Assembly (NCBI GenBank): GCA_023382975.1
Contig: JAHDXO010000014.1
Coordinates: 62,001-126,000, forward strand
DNA: 64,000 nt
Direction: 5' to 3'
From: Pirellulaceae bacterium
GTDB taxonomy: Bacteria; Planctomycetota; Planctomycetia; Pirellulales; Pirellulaceae
The notes beneath the pieces are model-generated. The model was not told the DNA's origin, did no database searches, and worked only from the letters and a program-made list of their open reading frames with translations. Of this stretch, positions 27,018-36,012 are shown piece by piece. Every line of letters begins with the position of its first letter. Position 1 is the stretch's first letter. The position numbers were made by a program, and so were the translations under genes.

Positions 27018-28337
27018 TCAGGCAAGCCCCGCGAGCGTGCCGCCGCTGCAAAGTTCGGGCTTGCCGAAGGTCTCGATTTCGTGGCCAAGAGCGTGGGCAA
27101 AGGTCATCAGCAGCCGGTTGTGGGGCACGCGGTCGAACCGCATGGCGCGGCCCATGCGGAAGTTCAGGCCGTTGCCGACCAGCACGAACGGGATGTTGTC
27201 CAGGGTGTGCGAGTTGCCTTTGCCCAGTTCATTGGTCCAGACGATCGTGGTGTTGTCCAGCAAAGTGCCTTCTCCGCCCGGCTCCGGCGTCTCGTGCAAC
27301 CGCTGAACCAGGTACGCCAACTGCTCGCAGTACCAGCGGTTGATCTTCGTCAGCTTTTCCTGAGCGGAAGTGTTGCTGTCCGGTTCGTGAGACAATTCGT
27401 GGTGGCTCTCCTGAATATCCAGCCAGCGCATCCGCGCTTGGCCGACCGAGTTGGTGAACTGCAGCGTGGCGACGCGGGCCATGTCGGAGCGCAGGCTGTT
27501 GACCAGCAGATCGATCTGCATGCGACTCAGTTTCGGCAGGTTGTCGTTGACGTTGCGAATGCCTGGTTCCAGGTCCGGCGCGACGGTTGCGGACGTTTCC
27601 GCGCGAGTCTCCCGCAACTGCTGTTCCATGTGGCGGACAAACGCCTCGTGCTCGTCCAACAGACGCTGATCGTCGGGGCTGATCACCGAGCGGATCTTCT
27701 GCAGATCCGCCTGAACGTCGTCCAAGACGCTGGCCAGGGTCTCCTGGTCCTGAACGCTGCCGTACAGCTTGGCGAACATCTGGTACGGGTCGTCGACCGG
27801 CGGGATCGGCTTGTTCGGTCCGGCATAAACCATGCGGGTCCAGGGATCGGCCCGGTTGGGAACGGTCAAGCCGAATTCGAGCGATCCGAAACGGGTGCGA
27901 GTCTCGGGGCGACTCTGGAAGAAATTCTTCAATTCCTGATCGATCGAAAGTCCGCTGGCCCAGCCCGCGGGAGTGTGCGAGCCGCCTTGGATGTTGCCGG
28001 GGAACAACTCGATGCCGGTCAGCAAGCAGCTCATCCCGCGCATGTGACTGTCGCCGTCCCCTCGCACGCGGTTGCAGACGCCATGCAGCGTCAGCACGCG
28101 ATCCTTGAACGGCTCCAGCGGCTGAAGGCTCTCCTTCAACGTGAAGTTCTCCCCGACTTCGTCTGGCCAAAACGTCGGCGGCACCACGCCGTTGGGGCTG
28201 AACATGATGACCAACCGCTGCTTGCGAGTTCTTTCGTTGGCCAGCCCGAGACTCGGCAAATTCAAAACGAACGGCATGGCGGCCGCCGTCAGGCCCAAGT
28301 CACGAAGGAAGTCGCGCCGTGTGGTCTTTCCTGTCAT
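27018..28337 (-). CDS. DUF1552 family protein, Tat-exported
   Basis: The 439-residue product starts with a twin-arginine signal ([20 protein letters not shown]) and continues with the family pattern [40 protein letters not shown] and [23 protein letters not shown]1552 proteins are found almost only in planctomycetes, verrucomicrobia and some myxobacteria. They are nearly always paired with a DUF1592 cytochrome-containing protein, as here, 33 bp upstream. The fold resembles sulfatase/alkaline phosphatase-like hydrolases, but the reaction is unknown. The combination suggests a periplasmic redox-linked step in polymer use. Its 3' end abuts the LamG remnant. Confidence 0.9.
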   Translation of the reverse strand: MTGKTTRRDFLRDLGLTAAAMPFVLNLPSLGLANERTRKQRLVIMFSPNGVVPPTFWPDEVGENFTLKESLQPLEPFKDRVLTLHGVCNRVRGDGDSHMRGMSCLLTGIELFPGNIQGGSHTPAGWASGLSIDQELKNFFQSRPETRTRFGSLEFGLTVPNRADPWTRMVYAGPNKPIPPVDDPYQMFAKLYGSVQDQETLASVLDDVQADLQKIRSVISPDDQRLLDEHEAFVRHMEQQLRETRAETSATVAPDLEPGIRNVNDNLPKLSRMQIDLLVNSLRSDMARVATLQFTNSVGQARMRWLDIQESHHELSHEPDSNTSAQEKLTKINRWYCEQLAYLVQRLHETPEPGGEGTLLDNTTIVWTNELGKGNSHTLDNIPFVLVGNGLNFRMGRAMRFDRVPHNRLLMTFAHALGHEIETFGKPELCSGGTLAGLA

Positions 28338-28370
28338 CGCCCGTCCCCTTTGTCAGTGCTATTGCCTTGT

Positions 28371-30629
28371 TCAGTCAGCATTACCCTTGAGCGCGGTGGC
28401 TGCCAAAATCTGGACCATCAGCTTCTGGACATGAAAACCTGATTCCCCGAAGGCGTCGACCAACCCATCCAAGGTCGTTGAACTATAAGCACTGGCCGGT
28501 TGCTTGACCAGATGGTGAAAGAGTTGCTCGGTGAAGCTGCGTGCCACCTCGTCGCTGGTAGCCAGATACTCGGCCAATTGGCGAGCTCCGTTGAACTCGA
28601 CCGTGTCCCCGCGGACCGGCTTGTACGAGCCCGAAGCGTCGATGGGTTTGCCTCGCTCGGTTTCCCGGTAGCGGCCCACGGCGTCGTAGTGTTCCAAGCT
28701 GAAACCCAGCGGATTGATCATGCTGTGACAGGCTTGGCAGGTCTCTTCCTTGGTCTGCATCGCGACTCGCTCGCGAGTGGTCAGGCCTGGATCGAGTCCC
28801 TCGTCGGCCGGCGCGACGGCGATCGGTGGCGGCTTGAGCGCACGGCCCAGCACGCCGCGCAGCAGAAAGACGCCGCGATGGATGGGCGAACTGGCCTTCA
28901 CGTAGGCGAAGCCGAGCATCAGATACGGGTGCGTCAGCACGCCGGCTTGTTGCTGCGGGTCGCAAGCGATCTTCTGAAACTCGTCGTTGTTCTCGTCCGC
29001 CGCCAATCCGTAGAATCGAGCCAGCCGGTCATTGAGGAACAGATCGCTGGTCAGCAGCAATTGGCGGAAGTCCGATTCCGGACTCCAGACAACCGAGTCC
29101 AACAGCAAGTCCAGCGAGGTCATTGCGTCCGAGATAATCGACGGATCGAAATCCGGATAGAGTTCCGCGTCTTTCGAGACGTCCTGCGCGCGATGGACCT
29201 GCAGCCATTGGTGGAAAAAGTAACGCAGCTTCGACCGGCTGCGCGGATTGTCGAGCATCCGCTGGGCTTGCGCCGCGACTTGCTCGGGCGTTTTCAACTG
29301 GCCGTCCGCCGCGGCGCGTAGCAGCGTCTCGTCGGGCAGCGAATCCCACAGCCCGAAGGACAAACGCGACGCCACATCGTAGTCGTCCAATTTGCTGCGG
29401 CCCAACTCGGTGTACAGAAAGCGGGGCGACTTCAGAACCAACAGCACCACTTGCTTGACGGCGCCTTCCAGATCCTCGCGACCTTCGAAATGCACATCGA
29501 CGAAGAATCGCTTCTGATCGTCGGTCAACGGCCGGCGGAACGCACGTTCCGCGAACCGGTAACAGAGTTCCTTGACACGTGCCTCGCGATCCGCGTCGTC
29601 GTCTTTGATCTTGGCCAGCGCCGCAAGATTCTCCACCACATAGTTCGCGATTTCGATCGAGGCGTGCGTCGAAGCCTCGTGCCAGGCTTGCGACACGGAC
29701 GTGCCTCGTTCGTAGCCGATGCTGCTGTCGTCGGCCGGAAATTCGGTGTTGACGACCAGCGTGGCGGGTGCCCAGTTCGGCGACAGGTTCCTGGCTGGGA
29801 TGACTTCCAGCGTCCGCCGAGGCGGCTGCCAGCACAGCGAGACCGAAGCGGCCTTTTCCTTGGACTTGGAGAAATCCAGGCGGATCGGATAGATCCGTCC
29901 GCCCAGCAGTCGGATCGTTCCGCGGTACTCGTTGTCGTCGCCCGACTTGACCCAGGCATCGATCAGCGCCCGCTCCATGTTGTTGACCCACAGCCGGGCG
30001 CCGTTTTCGGTCTTGACGACGAACTCGTAATCGCCCGTCTCCTCGGCGATCACCGAGCCTTGCCATTGGATCGAGAATTCCTCGTTGCCGATCTTCCCGG
30101 GTTCGGGGCTCTGGTCCTTGAAATCAAAGTCGACTCGCGGGTCGATCCGCTCGGTCACGCGCGAGTTGCCGCGGAAGCCGCGGGAATTGTAGTACTGGGC
30201 TTTCAGGCCGCGCTGCCCATCGGGTCGCGCCTCGCCCGTCAGCGGGACCAGCAGATCCGCAGCCGCATTCTGATACTGCCGCACCGTCATGCGCGACAAC
30301 TCGATCCGCGGTGGTTTATTCCGCGCCCTCGCTTCCTCGGTGTAAAACGTGTCGTAGATGAATTCGGCGACCTGCTTGGCCGCATCGCCCGTACACTTTT
30401 CCGGATCGTCCTGCGGCATGGTGTCATGAACGATCTCGGTCAGGGCCGCCAACGTCCGGCCGCCGCTCAACGGCTCGTCGTAAACCCCGGCGACCCCTTC
30501 GCCGTTCGGCCCATGACACTCAACGCACTGAGTCTCGTAGATCTTCCGGCCAGCCGGATTGCCCAGCGCCGCCGACGGCGCGACCGCCAGCGAGACGATG
30601 AACGCGAGAAGCAGCATTGCAGTTGCCAT
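28371..30629 (-). CDS. DUF1592-type protein with heme c motif and PA14 domain
   Basis: ATG 30629 gives a signal peptide (MATAMLLLAFIVSLAVAPSA) and a 752-residue product. Domains in order are: a cytochrome c-like domain with CVECH, a DUF1587-like segment (IELSRMTVRQYQNAAADLLV), a PA14-like beta domain (GLKAQYYNSRGFRGN to SVSLCWQPPR), then DUF1595/DUF1592/DUF1588/DUF1585 segments such as RRPLTDDQKRFF, TREEVA-like TRERVAMQTKEETCQACHSM and INPLGFSLEHYDAVGRYRET. The second CxxCH (CQACH) is the DUF1588 motif. These large periplasmic proteins pair with DUF1552; their biochemistry is not established. It is divergent from the sulfatase at 30842. Confidence 0.9.
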   Translation of the reverse strand: MATAMLLLAFIVSLAVAPSAALGNPAGRKIYETQCVECHGPNGEGVAGVYDEPLSGGRTLAALTEIVHDTMPQDDPEKCTGDAAKQVAEFIYDTFYTEEARARNKPPRIELSRMTVRQYQNAAADLLVPLTGEARPDGQRGLKAQYYNSRGFRGNSRVTERIDPRVDFDFKDQSPEPGKIGNEEFSIQWQGSVIAEETGDYEFVVKTENGARLWVNNMERALIDAWVKSGDDNEYRGTIRLLGGRIYPIRLDFSKSKEKAASVSLCWQPPRRTLEVIPARNLSPNWAPATLVVNTEFPADDSSIGYERGTSVSQAWHEASTHASIEIANYVVENLAALAKIKDDDADREARVKELCYRFAERAFRRPLTDDQKRFFVDVHFEGREDLEGAVKQVVLLVLKSPRFLYTELGRSKLDDYDVASRLSFGLWDSLPDETLLRAAADGQLKTPEQVAAQAQRMLDNPRSRSKLRYFFHQWLQVHRAQDVSKDAELYPDFDPSIISDAMTSLDLLLDSVVWSPESDFRQLLLTSDLFLNDRLARFYGLAADENNDEFQKIACDPQQQAGVLTHPYLMLGFAYVKASSPIHRGVFLLRGVLGRALKPPPIAVAPADEGLDPGLTTRERVAMQTKEETCQACHSMINPLGFSLEHYDAVGRYRETERGKPIDASGSYKPVRGDTVEFNGARQLAEYLATSDEVARSFTEQLFHHLVKQPASAYSSTTLDGLVDAFGESGFHVQKLMVQILAATALKGNAD

Positions 30630-30841
30630 ATCAACCTCGTTGTCTACCGGTGGGATTGCGGACGGTCCAAGGCGGGATATTCTGAGTGTAGGCAAACGGG
30701 CGGAGTTCGTCCAGCCAACTGGTTCCGGTGCGAGCCAGCAAGGTATCCTGGCCGGATCGTCGAACGCGAAACTTCCGGCATTTCCCGAATCGGCACGGGA
30801 CCGACACTCATCCCCCATCCACCCTTACGAGAGGACTCACC

Positions 30842-32698
30842 ATGCGACTTGCCGCAATCTTTGCTTCCACCCTTCTGCTGGCCACGGCCTGGACGGTCGG
30901 CGCCGCGGCGACCGCGCGGGGCGCCGAGCGACCGAATTTCGTCTGGATTGTGACCGAGGACAACTCGGTCCACTACATGCGGATGTTCCACGAGACCGGC
31001 GCGCCGACTCCGAATCTGGCCGCGATGGCCAGTCAGGGGCTGATCTTCGACCGCGCGTTTTCCAACGCCCCGGTGTGTTCCGTGGCCCGCACCACGTTGG
31101 CCACCGGGCTGTACGCTCCGCGCGTGGGGACGCAATACCATCGCCGGATCAAACCCGCGCAACTGCCCGAGGGCTGGCGGATGTTTCCATTCTATCTGCG
31201 CGAGGCCGGTTACTATACGACCAACAATTCCAAGAAAGACTACAACTGCGAGGAGGGCAGCGGCGTCTGGGATGCTTCGACCAACCGAGCCACGTGGCGC
31301 GACCGGCCGAACCGCGAGACGCCGTTTTTCCACATGCAGTCGTTTCCTGTTTCGCACGAGAGTTCGCTGCACTTCACCGCGAAGCAGATCGATCCCGCCG
31401 CGCTGCGGACCGATCCTCGAACCGTGGCGCTCGCCCCGCAGCATCCGGACACGGAACTGTTCCGCTATACCTATGCCCGCTACCACGATCGCATGAAGGA
31501 CGTCGACGATATCGTCGGCCGGATGCTGGCCCAGTTGGAAGAGGACGGTTTGTTGGAGGACACGTTCGTTTTCTACTTCGGCGACCACGGCGGTGTGCTG
31601 CCCGGCAGCAAAGGCTATTTGCACGAGGTCGGATTACACGTGCCGCTGGTGGTACGGGTTCCGGAGAACTGGAAGCATCTGGTTCCGCTGCCGCGCGGCA
31701 GCCGCGTCCAGGGTTTTGTCAGCTTCATCGATTTCGGCCCCACCGTGATTCACTTGGCGGGCGTGCCGTTGCCCGGACATTTCGACGGTCGACCGTTCCT
31801 GGGCCGGGGGATTACCGCGGAGGAACTCAATGCACGCGACGAGACGTTCGCGTACGCCGACCGTTTCGACGAGAAGTACGATCTGTGCCGCTCGCTTCGC
31901 AAAGGCCGTTACAAGTACCTGCGGAACTACCAGGCGTTCTATCCCGATGGACTGCAAAACAACTACCGCTACAACATGCTGGCGTACCAGCAATGGCGCG
32001 AACTGTATCGCAAAGGGCAGTTGAACGAGGTGCAGCGCCGGTTCTTCGAGAGCAAGCCGGTGGAATTGCTGTTCGACGTCGAAGCGGATCCGTACGAAGT
32101 CCGCAACCTGGCCGGCGATCCGGCCTACGCCGACGTGCTGCGCGATCTGCGGACGCGGTTGCAGGCCCGAGTCAAGGGCTTGCCCGATCTGAGCTTCTAT
32201 CCCGAGAGCCATCTGGTCAAGCACGCGATGAACGATCCGGTGGCGTTCGGCAAGCAGCACGCCGACGAGATCGCTCAATTGGTCGACATCGCCGATCTGG
32301 CGCTGCTGCCGTTCGACGAAGCCGCCGCTGGGTTGGCTTCCGCGCTGCGATCCGACGATCCTTGGAAACGCTACTGGGCATCGATCGTTTGCAGTTGTTT
32401 CGGGGAGCGAGCGAAATCGTTGGCCGACGATGCGCGCCAGTTGCTCGACGATCCCGAACTGCTGGTCCGCGTCCGCGCGGCCGAGTTCCTGGGCATTCTG
32501 GGCGCCGCCGATCCTCGCCCCGCGCTGTACCAGGCGCTTGAAGCGACCGACTCGCCCGTCGAGGCGTTGCTGACGCTCAACACGGCCGTCTTCTTCCACG
32601 ATCTTCCTGATCGCGATTACCGCATCGACCTGAACGGAATCAAGATGCGCGTGCAAAGCGGAGAAACCGACCGTCGAATCGAGTACCTGAAACGGTAG
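30842..32698 (+). CDS. Secreted sulfatase with C-terminal HEAT-like region
   Basis: ATG 30842 gives a signal peptide (LAAIFASTLLLATAWTVGAA) and a 618-residue product. The sulfatase core has NFVWIVTEDNSVHYMRMF, the active-site segment NAPVCSVARTTLATG, and YFGDHGGVLPGSKGYLHEVG. The Cys that becomes formylglycine is followed by SVAR, so the usual Pro/Ala at the third place of CxPxR is Val. Such CSVAR sulfatases are frequent in planctomycetes. After the core, residues about 470-590 contain HEAT-like helices (LVRVRAAEFLGILGAADPRP). It probably desulfates polysaccharides outside the cytoplasm. It is divergent from the DUF1592 gene. Confidence 0.88.
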   Translation: MRLAAIFASTLLLATAWTVGAAATARGAERPNFVWIVTEDNSVHYMRMFHETGAPTPNLAAMASQGLIFDRAFSNAPVCSVARTTLATGLYAPRVGTQYHRRIKPAQLPEGWRMFPFYLREAGYYTTNNSKKDYNCEEGSGVWDASTNRATWRDRPNRETPFFHMQSFPVSHESSLHFTAKQIDPAALRTDPRTVALAPQHPDTELFRYTYARYHDRMKDVDDIVGRMLAQLEEDGLLEDTFVFYFGDHGGVLPGSKGYLHEVGLHVPLVVRVPENWKHLVPLPRGSRVQGFVSFIDFGPTVIHLAGVPLPGHFDGRPFLGRGITAEELNARDETFAYADRFDEKYDLCRSLRKGRYKYLRNYQAFYPDGLQNNYRYNMLAYQQWRELYRKGQLNEVQRRFFESKPVELLFDVEADPYEVRNLAGDPAYADVLRDLRTRLQARVKGLPDLSFYPESHLVKHAMNDPVAFGKQHADEIAQLVDIADLALLPFDEAAAGLASALRSDDPWKRYWASIVCSCFGERAKSLADDARQLLDDPELLVRVRAAEFLGILGAADPRPALYQALEATDSPVEALLTLNTAVFFHDLPDRDYRIDLNGIKMRVQSGETDRRIEYLKR

Positions 32699-32763
32699 CG
32701 ACCGGCGAGCAAATCCGTGTCGCGTTTTGCCGGCGAGCGGCAAGACGCACAAGCTATCGAACT

Positions 32764-34059
32764 TCAGGGGCCGAAGTGCCGTTGCGCTGGCCTGGTTCCC
32801 GAGTAGTATTCGGCCAGGCTTTGGATCAAGACCTTGCCCGAATCGAGATTCGCCTGCTTGGTATCCTGGGCGCCGCCGCCTTCGCACAGCACGTGCGTGA
32901 TTCCGAATTGGTGCCCCGGGCCCGAACCCCAGGCTCCCCCACCACCCTCGCGCGCCGGTTTCGTCCCGGGCGGGGGCGGCCGCCAAGGATTGCTGCGTTT
33001 TGGTACCCGCCCCACGGAGATCTTCAGCGGCTTGACCAGCTTGTGATCGGGATCGTGACGAAGCAGGATCTCCGCCAACCGCGACGCCGGTCCGACAATC
33101 GCCTCGTCGGCGGGCGAAAGGGCGATGTCCGGATCGGCCACGCCCGGCCACGTGTGCATGCTCCACACCGTCGTCACGGGGCACGGGCCAGCCATCAAGG
33201 CTTCCAGATCCTGCTGGAACCGATATGGCTCGTGCCCTTGCGCCGGATTCGAGCCGCCCGCGGCGTAGCTGCGGTTCATGTCGATCCCCTGCGCATTGAC
33301 GCGATACCAGCCGTGCGACGGCGCGTCGGGACTCATCATCGGCACGAAATGGCAGACGAATCGCTTCCGTGCGTCCGCACCGGAGTCCGACAGCAGCCAG
33401 TCGATCATTCCCGCCAATCGCCACTGCGAATTGTGCTCGCCCGGATGCTGGTTCGCGAAGTAGTGTACCCAGCGCTCGGCGGCCGGAATCGGGCTGTTCG
33501 GATCGGTGATCTCGAGGCGAACCAGATCGCGCCCGCCTAGCGACCGCCCCACGACGTGGACCTGCACTGCTGGGTGTTTCTTCCAGTGATCGGTCAGGGC
33601 GACGAGATCCTCGTAGGACATCGGCACTTGATGCCCGACGAATACCGTATCCTGCTCGAAAACCGGGAACGTTAGCGTTCCCGCGTTGCTGCCAGTGCGC
33701 TGCCAATGAATCGGCCGCCAGTCCCGACCGTCGTACGACCAGCAGTAGAAGTAGGCATGCACCAGGTACTGCTTGGCTCCGATCGACTGGACGTCGACGG
33801 TCAGACGGTTCCCTGTTGCGTGCCGCAGGATCTGGAACTGAGCCATATTGGGCCAGCCCGGGTGTTCGGGAGCATGGCCGACCGTGATCCGAAAATGGTT
33901 CGCGCCCAATTTCTCGATGCCGGCGCCGGCGCAGCCCAACGGGCCATCGAACCGAAAATCGTCGACTTCCAATTCCGCGGCCCCGCCTGACGGCGAAAGC
34001 AGAGCGCCAAGCACGCAGACCAAGGCACCGTACTGACCGGCGGAGAAGGCAGCTTTCAT
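32764..34059 (-). CDS. M14 family zinc carboxypeptidase, secreted
   Basis: ATG 34059 follows GGAAAGGGCAAAGGG and gives 431 residues with a signal (GALVCVLGALLSPSGGAAE). An N-terminal beta domain of about 120 residues precedes the peptidase domain. Zinc ligands are visible as HxxE in FANQHPGEHNSQWR (near residue 206) and a second His in VWSMHTWPG (near 300). MSYEDLVALTDHWKKH and GRSLGGRDLVRLEITDPN are typical of M14. The catalytic Glu near the C-terminus is probably in GITHVLCEGGG. Such enzymes remove C-terminal residues from peptides or peptidoglycan-like substrates. The gene is convergent with the sulfatase and divergent from the pectate lyase gene. Confidence 0.85.
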   Translation of the reverse strand: MKAAFSAGQYGALVCVLGALLSPSGGAAELEVDDFRFDGPLGCAGAGIEKLGANHFRITVGHAPEHPGWPNMAQFQILRHATGNRLTVDVQSIGAKQYLVHAYFYCWSYDGRDWRPIHWQRTGSNAGTLTFPVFEQDTVFVGHQVPMSYEDLVALTDHWKKHPAVQVHVVGRSLGGRDLVRLEITDPNSPIPAAERWVHYFANQHPGEHNSQWRLAGMIDWLLSDSGADARKRFVCHFVPMMSPDAPSHGWYRVNAQGIDMNRSYAAGGSNPAQGHEPYRFQQDLEALMAGPCPVTTVWSMHTWPGVADPDIALSPADEAIVGPASRLAEILLRHDPDHKLVKPLKISVGRVPKRSNPWRPPPPGTKPAREGGGGAWGSGPGHQFGITHVLCEGGGAQDTKQANLDSGKVLIQSLAEYYSGTRPAQRHFGP

Positions 34060-34356
34060 CCCTTTGCCCTTTCCTGATTCGAGCCGACATGAGCCGACAT
34101 GGCGGGGGCGTCCATTGGACCAGACAGCCTGATTATGCGCCCCAGCACCGTCGGTGTCGAGCAGAAGGTCTCCGCGATCGGATCGAGGTCGGGAAAGCGT
34201 ATGCGGGATGCAGGCGACTGGATGGTGCATTCGGCCTTTCCCAGTCCGGTGAAATCGACAACCTGGATGGTTTCGGTGCCGCCCTAGCAACGGCCGAGAA
34301 AGAAACTGTCGGGAGTCAATTGGCGCGGCTTATCCAGCTCGGTATCGTGGGGCAAT

Positions 34357-34461
34357 GCCGAGCAAGATGCAATTGCGTCCCTAATCTTGGATGAACTGGT
34401 GGATGATCGCCGATGGGACGAGGCATTCGCGCGGTCGCGGGAACAGCTCGGCCGTTGCTAA
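34357..34461 (+). pseudogene. Possible antitoxin-gene remnant
   Basis: Inside the 421-bp gap between the carboxypeptidase and pectate lyase genes, one frame reads AEQDAIASLILDELVDDRRW followed by DEAFARSREQLGRC and a TAA stop. This resembles the core of small antitoxins that accompany RelE/ParE-type toxins (EEQDAIA..ILDEL..E.RWD.AFA.S). There is no start codon in this frame, and the C-terminal part usual in that group is missing. No toxin gene follows. I see no other gene in 34060-34480, which must also hold both divergent promoters. Confidence 0.35.
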
Positions 34462-34480
34462 GGGCCAGTGAGGAAAGAAC

Positions 34481-35908
34481 ATGTCGCCATCTTCCAACGC
34501 AGTTTGGGCCGGCTTCGCTTTGTGCTTTGCCGTGGACGTCGGCTTCGCTTGCGCCCAGGAGCCTGAATCTCCGCGGCGCGATGAAGTGGTTCGAGCCTTG
34601 AAACAGGCGGCTGAATATTATCGCAACCGGGTCGCCAGTCATGGAGGCTACGTCTACTACTACAGCACGGACTTGACCCAGCGGTTTGGCGAGGGCAAGG
34701 CGTCGGCCGATACGATCTTCGTCCAACCGCCGGGCACCCCGACCGTGGGAATGGCCTATCTCGATGCCTTCGATGCAACCGGCGATGCGTTTTACCTGGA
34801 CGCAGCCCGCGAGACGGCGGAAGCGTTGGTCTACGGGCAGCTTCGGTCCGGAGGCTGGACGCAAGTCATTCATTTCGCCAAGCCCGCTGCAGGGCGGATC
34901 GGCAATTACCGCAAAGGCGCCGGCGGCAACTGGGATTTCTCCTCGCTGGACGACGACCAAACCCAAGCGGCTCTGAAATTCCTGATCAAGACCGACAAGG
35001 CGCTGGGCTTCCAACATGCGGAGATTCACGAGGCGGCGCTGTACGGGCTGGATGCTCTGCTCCAAGCCCAGTTTCCCAACGGAGCATTTCCCCAAGGATG
35101 GACCGCTCCGGTGCAGCCGAGGCCCGTGCGGGCGGCACGGTTCCCGGACTACGACTGGCGGACCGAGGGGAAGATCAAGAACTACTGGGACGAGTACACG
35201 CTGAACGATGGCTTGGCGGGAACCGTTGCCGAGGTTCTTATGGTGGCGCACCAGGTCTACGGAGACGAGAAGTACAAGGCCGCGCTGGCTCGACTCGGCG
35301 ACTTCCTGATCCTGGCCCAGATGCCTGAGCCGCAGCCAGGTTGGTGCCAGCAATACAACGAAGCGATGGCGCCGATCTGGGCCCGGAAATTCGAGCCCCC
35401 GGCGATCGCCGGTTCGGAATCGCAGGACGTGATGGAGACGCTGATCAAGATCGCCCGGTACACGGGCGAGTCCAAGTATCTCGACCCGATTCCCGCCGCG
35501 CTGCGGTATCTCAACACGCGCTGCCTGCTTCCGGGCGGACAGCTTGCGCGCTACTACGAGTTGGGAACCAACAAGCCGCTCTACATGGATGGGGGCTATC
35601 GGCTCACCTACGACGACTCGACCGCCCCCAGCCACTACGGCTGGAAGCATCCTGCCCGGCTGGATGCGATTGCAGACGCTTACCGCGCCGCGAGAGACGG
35701 CAACGCTGTACCACCGGTCGCGGCGGCGCTGGACTTGAAAACCGAGGTTCGCCGGATCATCAGGGAACTCGACCAGGAACGACGCTGGGTCTCGACGTAC
35801 GCGGGCGAACGACTGGTCGGCCAGCCGAAATTTCAACCCGGTTTTCGTTACCTCTCCAGCGAGGTCTTCAGCCGCAACGTGGAAACACTCGGCGCGTATC
35901 TTCGCTAG
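34481..35908 (+). CDS. PL10-like pectate lyase (pectic acid lyase), secreted
   Basis: ATG 34481 has AGGAAAG seven bases upstream. The 475-residue product has an N-terminal signal (GFALCFAVDVGFACAQ) and an (alpha/alpha)-toroid pattern with GNWDFSSLDDDQTQAALKFL, AQFPNGAFPQGWTAP and PQPGWCQQYNEAMAPIWARK, all hallmarks of pectic acid lyases (PelA, PL10). GGYRLTYDDSTAPSHYGWKH and the C-terminal FRYLSSEVFSRNVETLGAYL complete the family pattern. PL10 enzymes cleave polygalacturonate by beta-elimination with a calcium ion. Its presence indicates pectin-type or other uronate-rich substrates. It is followed 104 bp later by a LamG protein, and the two may be co-transcribed. Confidence 0.85.
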   Translation: MSPSSNAVWAGFALCFAVDVGFACAQEPESPRRDEVVRALKQAAEYYRNRVASHGGYVYYYSTDLTQRFGEGKASADTIFVQPPGTPTVGMAYLDAFDATGDAFYLDAARETAEALVYGQLRSGGWTQVIHFAKPAAGRIGNYRKGAGGNWDFSSLDDDQTQAALKFLIKTDKALGFQHAEIHEAALYGLDALLQAQFPNGAFPQGWTAPVQPRPVRAARFPDYDWRTEGKIKNYWDEYTLNDGLAGTVAEVLMVAHQVYGDEKYKAALARLGDFLILAQMPEPQPGWCQQYNEAMAPIWARKFEPPAIAGSESQDVMETLIKIARYTGESKYLDPIPAALRYLNTRCLLPGGQLARYYELGTNKPLYMDGGYRLTYDDSTAPSHYGWKHPARLDAIADAYRAARDGNAVPPVAAALDLKTEVRRIIRELDQERRWVSTYAGERLVGQPKFQPGFRYLSSEVFSRNVETLGAYLR

Positions 35909-36012
35909 GAGGCCGGGCATTCTGCTTCTCACCATCCACGAACGCGGATTGTCCCTGTTTTCATCCACTGTGGAATCTTGCTGCGCAGAACGCGATTGAC
36001 AAAGGAACGAAT

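Noticed and set aside
31634-34090. 818-residue minus-strand open frame
   Set aside because: It is antisense to the sulfatase at 30842 and out of frame with the M14 carboxypeptidase. High GC keeps shadow frames open.
35341-36012. Upstream extension of the LamG frame into the pectate lyase gene
   Set aside because: It overlaps a well-supported coding sequence in another frame, and the signal peptide starts at ATG 36013.
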